Below, piece after piece: positions 25,793-34,318 of a stretch of 64,000 nucleotides of DNA. The notes beneath the pieces are model-generated. The model had not been told where the DNA came from, made no database searches, and was given only the letters and a program-made list of their open reading frames with translations. The stretch's first letter is position 1. Every line of letters starts with the position of its first letter. The DNA comes from Deltaproteobacteria bacterium (GTDB lineage: Bacteria > Myxococcota > Myxococcia > Myxococcales > JAHFDP01), in contig JAHFDP010000001.1 of NCBI GenBank assembly GCA_023248955.1, positions 62,001 to 126,000 of the forward strand. Reading direction: 5' to 3'. The position numbers and the translations under genes were made by a program.

Positions 25793-26434
25793 CTAGCGCG
25801 CTTGAACCGTGAAATCCTCGGTGACGTCCTGCGTCTCCGCGGCCGTGCGCTTCATCTCGAAAAAGGGATTGTCCACCACCACGTTGTCCGCGCTGGCCTG
25901 GCCCTCGCCGACGATGACGCTGAACGTCTGCGCCGCCGACGACGAGGTCCGCGTGCCCTCGATGTGCTTTTTCGCTTCCAAAATGATCTTGTTCTCGCCA
26001 GGTGCGAGGTGCTTGGTCACCTCGAGCACGACCTGATCTTCGTCACTTTTCAATTTGCGAATCCACTTTTTGTTGATGAAGAGATTGATGTCGTATTGGG
26101 TGGCGCCGCGCGTCGCTTGCTGCGTGACGAGCCAATAGTGCTTGGTGAGCATGCCCGTTGAAACCACGGCGGCGGCGGGCCTGACCTCTGGCGCCACCGG
26201 CTCCGCGGGACGCAGATCGTAGTCGGGGCAGGAAATGTGGATGTTGCCTTTGTCGTCGACGTTGAGCGTTCCGCAATGCTCGAGCTTGGTTCCCGCCGGG
26301 AGGCCGTCGGCGGGAACGTTGTTGACGTAAGTGACCGGACCGGCCACGGCTGCGGAGGCGAGGAAGAGCGAGAGAAGCGGAGACGCCAACTTCGCGAAGG
26401 CGCAGAACAACGATGGTGTTCGGGCGTGATTCAT
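25793..26434 (-). CDS. Secreted protein of unknown function
   Basis: A 213-residue protein with a signal peptide ending near ASAAVA|GP. The mature part contains HYWLVTQQATRGATQYDINLFINKKWIRKL and later LAPGENKIILEAKKH, beta-strand segments suggestive of an immunoglobulin-like fold. Two cysteines (CGTLN and SCPDY) may form a disulfide. The ATG at 26434 fits the signal peptide. No known family is recognised. Confidence 0.65.
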   Translation of the reverse strand: MNHARTPSLFCAFAKLASPLLSLFLASAAVAGPVTYVNNVPADGLPAGTKLEHCGTLNVDDKGNIHISCPDYDLRPAEPVAPEVRPAAAVVSTGMLTKHYWLVTQQATRGATQYDINLFINKKWIRKLKSDEDQVVLEVTKHLAPGENKIILEAKKHIEGTRTSSSAAQTFSVIVGEGQASADNVVVDNPFFEMKRTAAETQDVTEDFTVQAR

Positions 26435-26486
26435 GGGCGGCGATGCTAGCAGAGATGGAGATGGTCTCAAGATTCTCTTTCTAAGT

Positions 26487-28199
26487 TTAGCTAGCCGTTG
26501 ACACTTCGATCCAGGCGGTATCCAGCGGCGGCGCTGCCAGCGCAACGGCCACCTCCAAAAGTTTCCCCCGCCGAAAAACATGCAGCCCCACCCTACTTCC
26601 CGGTAACCGGGCCAGCAGCCGCTCCTCCGCGTTGCGCGCATCCACACGAAATCCATCCACCGCGACGAGCTCATCGCCGGCCGACAACCCCGCCGCCGAG
26701 GCAGGCGACCTGGGCAGCACGACCGCAAACCGAAGCGAATGGCCTTCGCTCTTCAACTCCGCGCCGAGCCAAGCCCGCGGCTCTTCGCGCTCACGCTCTT
26801 CCGGATCGTGCTTAGGCGGGCGCCCACCTTTGTCCTTGGCGTTTTGCTGCACGCGCAGCCCGAGCCGCAACCCCATCCCGGCGAGCGCGCCTGCGATGTC
26901 CAGCTCCTCCGTCGAGCGCAACGCACGGTCGAAAAAAGCGCGCAGATCCACGCCCGCCACTTCGCTCGCCGCCTGCTCCACGGCGTCCTCGGGCATTCCC
27001 AGACCGCGCGCACCGAAGCGTTCCCACAACAGCCGCATCACGTCGTCGAGCGATCGCGCGCGATTGCTGACTTGACGAATTGTCAAGTCGAGCAGCAGCC
27101 CCACGATGCTGCCCTTCAAGTAGTAAGAAATCTGCACGCCGGGTGACTGCTCGTCCGCACGGTAATATTTGATCCAAGCATCGAACGAAGCATCGGCCAG
27201 CGGCTGCACCAGACGCCCCGGCGTGCGTAGAAGCTGCGTGATGCGCTCGCCCCAGATTTCAAACGCGCGCTGGTCGCTGATCAGACCGGCGCGCCGCACG
27301 GTCGACACCTCGTAAAAACTGGTCAGCCCCTCCATGGCCCACAAAAGGCGCGTGTAGCACTCGCGCGTGTAGTCGTAAGGCTCGAACGCGGCGGGCTTGA
27401 TGCGCTTGACGTTCCAGAGGTGAAACGCCTCGTGCGCCGCGAGGAGAAGCAGATCTTCGTAGGCCACCGCCGTGCGAAAAGCGCCACGGGTCGAGAGAAG
27501 CGCGCAGCTGGCACGATGCTCGAGTCCGCCGCGCGCGCGCTCGTCCAGCATCAGGATAAAAACGTAGCGCTGGTAGGGAAGCCCGCCGAAGAGCTGCGCC
27601 TGCACCTCGAGAATCCGCGCCAGATCCGCCGTCAACCGCGCCGGCTCCGTAGCTCCCTCTGCTTCACCCCAAATCCAGAGTTCATGCGGGACACCGCGAA
27701 CGGAAAAGTACGCCGGCGTGATCGGCGCTAGATGAATCGGGGAATCTGCCAGCTCGTCGTAGTCCGTCGCCAGAAGCGCACCCGACTCGAGCGGAAGCGC
27801 GCAGGCCGTGTTCCATCCTGGCGGCGCGCGCACGGTCAGTCGACACGCTTCTTGGCGACGTCCTTCGAGATAGGGCAGCGCCGCGGCGGGATTGACGAAG
27901 GCGTGCGTCGCGTCAACGTGGTTCGTTCGCACGGTCAGATCGTTCGCATAGAGCGCGTAGCGGATTCGAATCGCGCCGGCCTCGGGAACAATCCGCCAGC
28001 GGTCTTTGGCGAGCTTTTCCGCCGCGCCCACTTCGGCCCGCAGCCACTGCACGTGCCGCGCATGCTCGCGGACGAGATAGCTGCCGGGCGTCCACGTCGG
28101 AAAAATCAGCTCGAGTGGCGCCGAAACGTCGCGAGCGACGACTTCGACTTCGACCAGATGGGCAGCGGGGTCAGAGACCGCGAGGGTGTAGTCGATCAT
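26487..28199 (-). CDS. M61 glycyl-aminopeptidase-family protease with PDZ domain
   Basis: A 570-residue metalloprotease. The N-terminal beta-domain begins MIDYTLAVSDPAAHLVEVEV. The zinc motif is HEAFHLWNVKRIKP (His256, His260) with the downstream Glu in AMEGLTSFYE. The PDZ domain is at about 480-565 (PASAAGLSAGDELVAVDGFRV). Relatives cleave N-terminal Gly or Ala peptides. It has no signal peptide. The ATG at 28199 is chosen because family similarity starts there; an upstream extension in frame would overlap the transglycosylase gene. Confidence 0.9.
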   Translation of the reverse strand: MIDYTLAVSDPAAHLVEVEVVARDVSAPLELIFPTWTPGSYLVREHARHVQWLRAEVGAAEKLAKDRWRIVPEAGAIRIRYALYANDLTVRTNHVDATHAFVNPAAALPYLEGRRQEACRLTVRAPPGWNTACALPLESGALLATDYDELADSPIHLAPITPAYFSVRGVPHELWIWGEAEGATEPARLTADLARILEVQAQLFGGLPYQRYVFILMLDERARGGLEHRASCALLSTRGAFRTAVAYEDLLLLAAHEAFHLWNVKRIKPAAFEPYDYTRECYTRLLWAMEGLTSFYEVSTVRRAGLISDQRAFEIWGERITQLLRTPGRLVQPLADASFDAWIKYYRADEQSPGVQISYYLKGSIVGLLLDLTIRQVSNRARSLDDVMRLLWERFGARGLGMPEDAVEQAASEVAGVDLRAFFDRALRSTEELDIAGALAGMGLRLGLRVQQNAKDKGGRPPKHDPEEREREEPRAWLGAELKSEGHSLRFAVVLPRSPASAAGLSAGDELVAVDGFRVDARNAEERLLARLPGSRVGLHVFRRGKLLEVAVALAAPPLDTAWIEVSTAS

Positions 28200-28210
28200 T
28201 CCCCCGTTTA

Positions 28211-28804
28211 TTACGCCGCGGGAAGTAGCTTCAAGCGGCGATATTCCCGCTCCACTGCTCTCGGGTAATCGCGCCATCCGTCGGGCAACTGCCCGGCACG
28301 CACTCGCCGCGCCAGCCGATTGGGGCCAGCGTTGTAGGCGATAAGTGCCAATTCGCGAGAACCGAAACGCGTTTCCAACCTTTTCACGTAACGAACCGCG
28401 ATGCGCACATCGAGCGCCGCATCGCCAGCGCCGAGCGGCGACCCGCGCAAGTCCGCCTCGTGGCCGACGACCCAGGCCTCGGTGGACGGCCTAATCTGCA
28501 TCAAACCACGGGCGCCGCGCTCTGAAACCGCATGGCGAAATTGGCTCTCGACGCGCATGATGGCCAGAATGAAAAACGGGTCGTAACCGGCCCGGCTGGC
28601 CTCGGAGGAGACCGCATCGGCGACACGGGCCTGTTCGTCCCGGTGCAGCCGCGGAGCCAAGCGCCCCATGAGTTTGGCGTTCACGGCCGGACGCAAGGCG
28701 ACCACAGGCAACAGACGTGGAGGTGGCGGCGAGATTGGCGCCTCAACCAGCGGGTTGGCGACCAACATCAAACCGGCGAGCAAAACGAACGGTCCAGTCC
28801 TCAT
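28211..28804 (-). CDS. Lytic transglycosylase (SLT family)
   Basis: A 197-residue exported enzyme that cleaves the MurNAc-GlcNAc bond of peptidoglycan with anhydro-ring formation. Signal peptide at 1-20, Pro-rich spacer, then an SLT domain: catalytic Glu86 in IMRVESQFRH, the GARGLMQIRP motif, and ALIAYNAGPNRL. Its small size means it holds only the catalytic domain. The M61 peptidase gene follows after 11 bp. Confidence 0.92.
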   Translation of the reverse strand: MRTGPFVLLAGLMLVANPLVEAPISPPPPRLLPVVALRPAVNAKLMGRLAPRLHRDEQARVADAVSSEASRAGYDPFFILAIMRVESQFRHAVSERGARGLMQIRPSTEAWVVGHEADLRGSPLGAGDAALDVRIAVRYVKRLETRFGSRELALIAYNAGPNRLARRVRAGQLPDGWRDYPRAVEREYRRLKLLPAA

Positions 28805-28940
28805 CGGGCACCTCGGCTACAAGGGGCGTCCTGTACGGGGCTAGAAACAGTGCAAGAAGCGAGCTCAAGCCCTTCGAACCGAAATGAATACCGGCCTTCG
28901 AGCGCTTTGTCGCCTGCAAGAACAGCGAGTTGTAGACTAT
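28805..28940. other. Intergenic between transglycosylase and phasin-like genes
   Basis: It should carry the promoter of the transglycosylase/M61 run. I see no gene or strong hairpin in it. Confidence 0.4.
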
Positions 28941-29345
28941 TTAACTATTCATCGTGACGCGCCGCGCCACCTTCCCGATGGAGTGTTGAAGTCGCTCTAG
29001 GTCGGTTCCGATGGAGTCTAGCTGCTCCTGTGTAGCCGTATTGAGGGCGGACAACGCCTTCTGCGACACGGTGTCCAGGCGCCCAATGACCTGGCGTCGG
29101 ATGCCCTCGGCCTTGTCGCCAAGCTCATTGCGCCGCCGCCAGAGCTTGCCCATACGCCGCATCGAATCGCTCCGCTCCACACGCGCCAAGAGCTGATCGA
29201 TCTCGGAACGGGTTAGCTTTTCGCTCCGCCCGACCAGCTCAGTGAAGGCCTTGCGCGCATCACTCTCCAACGCGAAGAGCCGCGACTGGGCTGCGTTGAC
29301 CCAGCTTGGGGATTTGGTTGCCGCTTCGGTCGACTGCGTTTCCAT
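28941..29345 (-). CDS. Phasin-like coiled-coil protein
   Basis: A 134-residue helical protein without membrane segments: ALESDARKAFTELVGRSEKLTRSEIDQLLARVERSD, then a helical tail with SQKALSALNTATQEQLDSIGTDLERLQHSIG. This resembles PhaF/PhaI-type phasins that coat polyhydroxyalkanoate granules. No PHA synthesis gene is visible nearby, so the assignment rests on composition and pattern only. Confidence 0.55.
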   Translation of the reverse strand: METQSTEAATKSPSWVNAAQSRLFALESDARKAFTELVGRSEKLTRSEIDQLLARVERSDSMRRMGKLWRRRNELGDKAEGIRRQVIGRLDTVSQKALSALNTATQEQLDSIGTDLERLQHSIGKVARRVTMNS

Positions 29346-29424
29346 GGCTTGCTCCTTGAGGATTCCAAGGGAAGTATAACGCGGTGAGTCATGATGTCAA
29401 GGCAAGCCAGGCTCGTTCGTGAAT

Positions 29425-30426
29425 CTACGGTCCAGACAGCCCCGACTCAATCCGCCGTGCCGTCGCTGGGCCGCCATAGATAAATCCGGTGTAGATTTGG
29501 ACCAGCGAAGCCCCGGCGTCGAAATAGGCCTTCGCATCGGCAGCGGTTTCGATTCCACCGCATCCGATCAGCACCGCCCGACCAGCCACCCGCGCCGCAA
29601 CTTTTTTGAACGTCGCCAGCGCGAGCGGACGGAGTGGTGCACCAGAGAGTCCTCCAGTTTCCGAGGCGGAAATCGGACGGGCCACCGTTGTATTACAAGC
29701 GATCAGTCCGGCCGCACCCGCGTCGAGCGCTGCCCGGCAGGCTTCATCGATTCCACGATCGTCGAGATCGGGAGAGAGCTTCACCAGCACTGGACGGCCG
29801 GATGCGGAGGCGCGCACCGCCTGGACGATTTCCGTAAGCGGCGCCGCGGCGGCAAGATCGCGCAGGCCGGGCGTATTGGGCGAGGAGACGTTGACAGCCA
29901 CGTAGGCCGCATGCGGAGCGAGCAGCCGTGCGGCTGCGGCGTAGTCTTCTGCGGCGCGGGCGGCCGGCGTGTCTCTGTTTTTGCCGACGTTGATGCCGAT
30001 CGGAATGGGCGAAGGTCCAAGGCGCGCCAAGCGATCGGCAACGATTTGGGCACCGTCGTTGTTGAAGCCCAGTCGATTGACCAACGCACGCTCGTGGGGA
30101 ATCCGAAAAATTCGGGGGCGCGGATTGCCCGGTTGCGGCCGCGGTGTGACCGTGCCGATTTCCACGAAACCGAAACCGAGGCGCGCCAGCCCAGGCCAAA
30201 CGCAAGCGCCTTTGTCGAAACCCGCGGCGAGGCCGACGGGCGACGGAAAATCGATACCGAGCACGCGGCGCGCCAGAGGACCCGGTGTGCGCGGCGGTGC
30301 CGATTGAGAAAACGCCAGGTAGCGAATGGCCAAATCGTGCGCCAACTCGGGGTCCAGGTGAAAGAAGAGCGAGCGAAGGAGATCGTACACGGCGCGTAGA
30401 TGACCAGAAAAGTCGGCCTTTTTCAA
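29425..30426 (-). CDS. pyrD: Dihydroorotate dehydrogenase, quinone type
   Basis: A 333-residue flavoenzyme of pyrimidine synthesis that oxidises dihydroorotate and passes electrons to quinone (class 2, N-terminal amphipathic helix YDLLRSLFFHLDPELAH). Motifs: PVGLAAGFDKGA (FMN site), GFVEIGTVTPRPQPGNPRPRIFR, the catalytic loop VNVSSPNTPGLRDL with Ser as base, and ISASETGGLSGAPLRPLAL near the end. The start shown is TTG, 5 bp after rimI; a GTG at 30390, next to the best-conserved start, is an alternative. Co-transcribed with rimI and the SurA-like gene. Confidence 0.94.
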   Translation of the reverse strand: MKKADFSGHLRAVYDLLRSLFFHLDPELAHDLAIRYLAFSQSAPPRTPGPLARRVLGIDFPSPVGLAAGFDKGACVWPGLARLGFGFVEIGTVTPRPQPGNPRPRIFRIPHERALVNRLGFNNDGAQIVADRLARLGPSPIPIGINVGKNRDTPAARAAEDYAAAARLLAPHAAYVAVNVSSPNTPGLRDLAAAAPLTEIVQAVRASASGRPVLVKLSPDLDDRGIDEACRAALDAGAAGLIACNTTVARPISASETGGLSGAPLRPLALATFKKVAARVAGRAVLIGCGGIETAADAKAYFDAGASLVQIYTGFIYGGPATARRIESGLSGP

Positions 30427-30431
30427 AATCG

Positions 30432-30914
30432 CTACAAATTTCTGGTCATCACCACGGCGTCTTCATTTTCGTCCGCGTAGTACTTGGCTCGAATCCCCAC
30501 CGCGTGAAATCCGGCCTGCCGATAGAGCGAAAGTGCGGCCTCGTTGCTGCGGCGCGCTTCGAGCGTGAGCATCGAGGCATTGGCTGCGCGCGCGCGCGCG
30601 ATGACTTCCTCGAGCAGAAGTCGCGCAATGCCGCGGCGGCGTTCCTTCGGGTGCGTGGCGACATTGAGTATATGCACCTCGTCGTAAACGAGCCAGTAGA
30701 TCACAAATCCGACGATGCGCTCACCCGCGCCCTCGGCCGCGGCGAGCGGCTCCACCAGGACCAAGATAGTTGACCAGTCATGGTCAAGTTCGCGGCGAAA
30801 CAACTCCGTCGACCAAGGATGCGCGAAGGCCACAACCTCGATGGCCATCACCTCCTCCAAATCGGAGAGGCGCATGCGGCGCACTTCGTAGCGCGGGCGC
30901 GGACGAACGGCCAC
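30432..30914 (-). CDS. rimI: RimI-type protein-alanine N-acetyltransferase
   Basis: A 160-residue GNAT enzyme using acetyl-CoA: MRLSDLEEVMAIEVVAFAHPWS, LNVATHPKERRRGIARLLLEEVI (acetyl-CoA-binding RRxGxA loop) and LEARRSNEAALSLYRQAGF. It acetylates the N-terminus of ribosomal protein S18 in other bacteria. The start is GTG; a GGAGGT ten bases upstream is formed by the last codons of the SurA-like gene, which suggests coupled translation. pyrD follows after 5 bp. Confidence 0.86.
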   Translation of the reverse strand: MAVRPRPRYEVRRMRLSDLEEVMAIEVVAFAHPWSTELFRRELDHDWSTILVLVEPLAAAEGAGERIVGFVIYWLVYDEVHILNVATHPKERRRGIARLLLEEVIARARAANASMLTLEARRSNEAALSLYRQAGFHAVGIRAKYYADENEDAVVMTRNL

Positions 30915-30918
30915 GGAC

Positions 30919-31554
30919 TCAACTACCTCCTAAATCGTCAATGATGCGCACGTCCGCTTTGTGGCGCAGGGCTTCGGTGAGCTCTTCGGCGAGCTTCTTG
31001 AAATGTTCGCGCGTGAGGAGCGCACGCGCGACCTCGCGAGCAGCGGCGGCCGACGTTCCGCGAAGGAGATCCGGATGCGCGTGCAGATAGGCATCGATGT
31101 CGGGATCGTGCACGCGCGAAGCGAGACGGAACCGCCCCTCGAGGTACCGCTGCGCGCGCAAATCGCGAACGAAGAGCGTGGCGAGATCCTGCTCGGTAAC
31201 ATCTTGCGCGGAGAGAAATGCCGCGTAGGCCGCGCGCGTGGGAAATCGTCCGATGAGCAGCGCCATGGCCTCTTCGACATCCTTCCCATCGACCGGTGGA
31301 ATGTGCAGGCGATCGGCGTCGGCGGCGAGAACCTCTTCGTCGATGACCTGCCGCAAACCCGCTGCCAGCGCGGCTTTTCCGAGTGCGCTGTGCGCTGCGT
31401 CGAGACCACCACCGAGGATCAGTTGCACGCGCGTTTCGAGATCGACGTCGGAAAGTGTGATGGTGCGTTGATCAACGACGGCCACGACTTCGTCAGCCAA
31501 CTGCGGCGCAGCGGCAGCGAGGCAGAGGACGAAAAGGAGCACCCAACGGAACAC
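30919..31554 (-). CDS. SurA-N-like periplasmic chaperone protein
   Basis: A 211-residue exported protein. The GTG at 31554 (VFRWVLLFVLCLAAAAPQLA) gives a good signal peptide; the frame is open upstream only through repeat element A2. The mature part begins DEVVAVVDQRTITLSDVDLETR, the N-terminal pattern of SurA and related chaperones that accompany outer-membrane proteins, followed by helical segments and no PpiC-type proline isomerase domain. The start is poorly supported by a ribosome-binding site. The end of element A2 lies 28 bp upstream of the start. Confidence 0.75.
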   Translation of the reverse strand: MFRWVLLFVLCLAAAAPQLADEVVAVVDQRTITLSDVDLETRVQLILGGGLDAAHSALGKAALAAGLRQVIDEEVLAADADRLHIPPVDGKDVEEAMALLIGRFPTRAAYAAFLSAQDVTEQDLATLFVRDLRAQRYLEGRFRLASRVHDPDIDAYLHAHPDLLRGTSAAAAREVARALLTREHFKKLAEELTEALRHKADVRIIDDLGGS

Positions 31555-31581
31555 GCCACCATTGTAGCGGAGGCGCCCTAA

Positions 31582-31827
31582 GCCGGAAATCCACAGTTGC
31601 CGTGGTACCGAGACGGTCGAGCGCGGCTCGGATGCGAGGCGCGGACGAGGAGCCCCCGGAGGCGCACTTTTCGGTGCGCCGAGGAGGCACCGGAGGAGCC
31701 CGCTATGTGATCGGGCGCTTCCAGCGCCACCAATCGGGCCGGCCGCGCTTTCAATATGCGCGGCAAGCACTGAAGCAGCCGGGCCGCGATCGGCCGTCGC
31801 AGGTAACGGCAATTGTGGTTTTCCGGC
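31582..31827. mobile_element. Non-coding element A2, second copy of the family
   Basis: The 246-bp element runs from gccggaaatccacagttgcc to the inverted match ggcaattgtggttttccggc and is flanked by perfect TAA triplets (31579-31581, 31828-31830), a TNA target duplication. It matches element A1 over nearly its whole length apart from the missing 60-bp insert. The hairpin gcgcac-ttttcg-gtgcgc is at 31662-31679. It separates the SurA-like gene and the J-domain gene, which are divergent, so it may hold or displace their promoters. Confidence 0.85.
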
Positions 31828-31901
31828 TAAGCGGGATGGGCGAATCGCGTTTTTCTGCACCCTGCTAAAGTCCGCGGAGTGCTCTCGCAATTGGAGTGAA
31901 C

Positions 31902-32855
31902 ATGGCGCGCGATCCCTACGACGTCCTCGGCGTTCCACGCGGCGCGAATGAAAAAGAGATCAAGCGCGCCTATCGCAAGCTCGCCAAAGAGCTGCATCCC
32001 GACGTCAATCCCAAAAAAGGCGCCGAGGAGAAATTCAAGGAAGTGGCGGCCGCGTTCGAGGTTTTGGGCGATCCCAAAAAACGCGCGCTCTATGACGAAC
32101 TCGGCGAAGACGCGGTAAAGATCGGATTCGATCCCGAGAAAGCACGCGCCTACCGGCAGTACCGATCGCAGAGCGGCGCGCGCGGACCGGTCTACTCCAC
32201 CAACATCGGGGGCATGCCGTTCGACTTCGGCGGCGACGCGGTAAACCTCGAAGATCTTTTTGGCGGTGCCTTCGGACGCGCAGGACGGGGGCGAAGATCG
32301 CGCGGACCCATGCCTGGCGCGGACGTGGAAGCCACGCTGGAAGTGGAACTGCGCGACGCCGTCCTCGGTGCCGAGCGGGAAATTGGTCTCACCGGTCCCA
32401 ACGGCACGCAGCGACTCAAAGTAAAAATCCCACCGGGTGTGGCCGACGGATCGCGCATTCGTCTCGCTGGACAAGGAAACCCCGGCGAGCGCGGCGGACC
32501 TCCCGGGGATCTTCTGCTCGTCACGCGCCTGTTTCCGCACGTCCTCATCACGCGCGAGGGCGACGATCTCACGTTGGAGCTCCCCATCACCGTCGCGGAG
32601 GCGATGATCGGCGGCGAAGTGAAAGCGCCGACCTTCGAAGGCCCGGTGGTGCTCACTGTTCCGCCGGGATCGCAGAGTGGAAAACGCCTTCGATTGCGCG
32701 GCCGCGGCGTGCCGCATCTCGCCGGCGGCGGTCGCGGGGACCTCTACGTTCGGCTGAGCGTGCGCGTTCCCGACGTCACCGCGCCGGGCGCTCGCGAAGC
32801 CGCGCTGGCGCTTCAGCCGCTCTACGACGATGTGCGCGCTGGCCTCATGCTATAG
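31902..32855 (+). CDS. Class B J-domain co-chaperone (CbpA/DnaJ-like, no zinc finger)
   Basis: A 317-residue co-chaperone of DnaK. The J domain (1-70) has [31 protein letters not shown], with the essential HPD triad. A Gly/Arg-rich linker holds [12 protein letters not shown]. The C-terminal substrate-binding half contains [35 protein letters not shown] and a second [11 protein letters not shown]. The zinc-finger module of class A DnaJ is missing. The ATG at 31902 follows a GGAG site; an in-frame GTG two codons earlier is less likely. The HEAT gene follows after 11 bp. Confidence 0.9.
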   Translation: MARDPYDVLGVPRGANEKEIKRAYRKLAKELHPDVNPKKGAEEKFKEVAAAFEVLGDPKKRALYDELGEDAVKIGFDPEKARAYRQYRSQSGARGPVYSTNIGGMPFDFGGDAVNLEDLFGGAFGRAGRGRRSRGPMPGADVEATLEVELRDAVLGAEREIGLTGPNGTQRLKVKIPPGVADGSRIRLAGQGNPGERGGPPGDLLLVTRLFPHVLITREGDDLTLELPITVAEAMIGGEVKAPTFEGPVVLTVPPGSQSGKRLRLRGRGVPHLAGGGRGDLYVRLSVRVPDVTAPGAREAALALQPLYDDVRAGLML

Positions 32856-32866
32856 GACGAAAAACC

Positions 32867-33595
32867 ATGGGATTCCTCGACGCAATCGGACTGGGCGGCG
32901 GCACCAAAGAGCAGAAGCTCAAAACGAAGCTGTTGCAAAAATATGGGCCGCCGGAAAATCGCCAGAAGGCCATCGAGCAGCTGCGCGAGCTGGGCACCGA
33001 CGAAGCACTGCGCGTTTTGTTGTTGCGCTTCACGCTGCGGGTCGAGCCGAGCATCACCGATCACGACGAAAAAAATCGGGTGATGGAGATCGTGAACGAC
33101 TTTGGAGAACGGTCGGTTCCCGCGCTGAAAGAATTTCTGGCTGAGCGTGATGAAGTGGCGTTTGCGATCACCGCACTGAGCGAGCTCGTCGACGAAGCCG
33201 CGGTGGTAAGTGCCGCTTGCGACGTGCTCGACAAAGAGGCCAACACGCATGTGCGTGATCCGGAAAAGCGCGTCCAGCTCATGCGCCATCTGCGCGATCA
33301 CAAGCATGAACGCATCGTGCCCACATGTCTGCCGTTCGTCGGGGATCTGGCCGACGACGTGAAGCTCGCCGCGTTGGAGGCCATCACGGCGCAAGGTGCC
33401 GATGAGCGTGGACGGGAGACGATTATCAACGCGCTGATCGCGGCGCACGGGGAGTCGAACAACCGCGTCCGCGAAACGGCGGCCACGGCGTTGGAGCAGA
33501 CGGGGCTTCTGGTGACGGGGTTTCGTCCGAAGGTCGAGGCAGCGCTGCCGGTGGGATTCGTGGTGGATCGCGAGGGACGCGTGAAGAAGAAGTAG
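32867..33595 (+). CDS. HEAT-repeat protein
   Basis: A 242-residue soluble protein built of helical pairs, with repeat-like segments such as RQKAIEQLRELGTDEALRVLL, ERSVPALKEFLAERDEVAFAITALSEL and DDVKLAALEAITAQG. This matches HEAT/PBS-lyase-like repeats that serve as protein-binding scaffolds. It probably shares a transcript with the J-domain gene. No enzymatic site is visible. Confidence 0.78.
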   Translation: MGFLDAIGLGGGTKEQKLKTKLLQKYGPPENRQKAIEQLRELGTDEALRVLLLRFTLRVEPSITDHDEKNRVMEIVNDFGERSVPALKEFLAERDEVAFAITALSELVDEAAVVSAACDVLDKEANTHVRDPEKRVQLMRHLRDHKHERIVPTCLPFVGDLADDVKLAALEAITAQGADERGRETIINALIAAHGESNNRVRETAATALEQTGLLVTGFRPKVEAALPVGFVVDREGRVKKK

Positions 33596-33599
33596 ACAA

Positions 33600-33618
33600 C
33601 AACTCAAGTTGCGTTTTT
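33600..33618 (+). terminator. Weak hairpin plus T-run between convergent genes
   Basis: caactcaagttg forms a 5-bp stem with a 2-base loop and is followed by cgttttt. It lies directly after the HEAT gene stop and before the udk stop. Weak stem, so only tentative. Confidence 0.4.
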
Positions 33619-33627
33619 GTCAATTCA

Positions 33628-34254
33628 TTACATCAAGCTCGATAGCCGTCCACCGATCGCGCCCACCACCATCTCGATGGCGATTTCGTTGTTTCCACCA
33701 TGCGGAATAATGATGTCCGCGTACCGCTTGCTCGGCTCCACGAATCCCAAATGCATCGGCCGCACAGTGCGGAAATATTGATTCACCACGCTTTTGAAAT
33801 CGCGGCCACGCTCGAGAATGTCGCGCTCCAAGCGCCGAATGATGCGCACGTCGTCGTCCGCATCGACGAAGATCCGCATGTCCTGCTCGAGTCGCAGCGC
33901 TTCGATCGACAAAACCAGAATGCCCTCGACGATGAGCACGTCGCCCGCTTGGACAGGAACGGTTTCGCGCGTGCGCGTGTGCTCCGCAAAGGAGTAGACG
34001 GGCTTTTCGACGCTGCGGCCCACTTTCAGCGCGCGGATGTGTTGGAGCAACAGCGGAACGTCGAACGCGTCCGGATGATCGAAGTTAAAAGCCTTGCGCT
34101 CCTCGAGCGGCGTGTCCGAGAGGTCGCGGTAGTAGCTGTCCTGATCGAGAAAAGCCACGCGGTGGCCGGCCAAGCTGTCGACGATGCGACGCGCGACCGT
34201 TGTCTTACCGCTCGCGGTTCCACCTGCGATTCCGATCACGAGCGGGGTGGCCAT
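33628..34254 (-). CDS. udk: Uridine kinase
   Basis: A 208-residue P-loop kinase that phosphorylates uridine or cytidine with ATP or GTP in pyrimidine salvage. The Walker A loop is GGTASGKTT (residues 11-19). Other family blocks are LDQDSYYRDL, KAFNFDHPDAFD, VYSFAEHTRT, DVLIVEGILVL and FVDADDDVRIIRRLERDI. Length is typical. No operon partner is apparent. Confidence 0.94.
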   Translation of the reverse strand: MATPLVIGIAGGTASGKTTVARRIVDSLAGHRVAFLDQDSYYRDLSDTPLEERKAFNFDHPDAFDVPLLLQHIRALKVGRSVEKPVYSFAEHTRTRETVPVQAGDVLIVEGILVLSIEALRLEQDMRIFVDADDDVRIIRRLERDILERGRDFKSVVNQYFRTVRPMHLGFVEPSKRYADIIIPHGGNNEIAIEMVVGAIGGRLSSLM

Positions 34255-34318
34255 GGCGCTCCTCTACAGCAGCGTGGCACCGCGGTCTAGCGTCGAGCGC
34301 GGCGATGTCGATTTCGCG

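Noticed and set aside
30919-31938. 339-codon extended version of the SurA-like gene
   Set aside because: The extension is translation of repeat element A2 and of the J-domain leader; the signal peptide starts at 31554.
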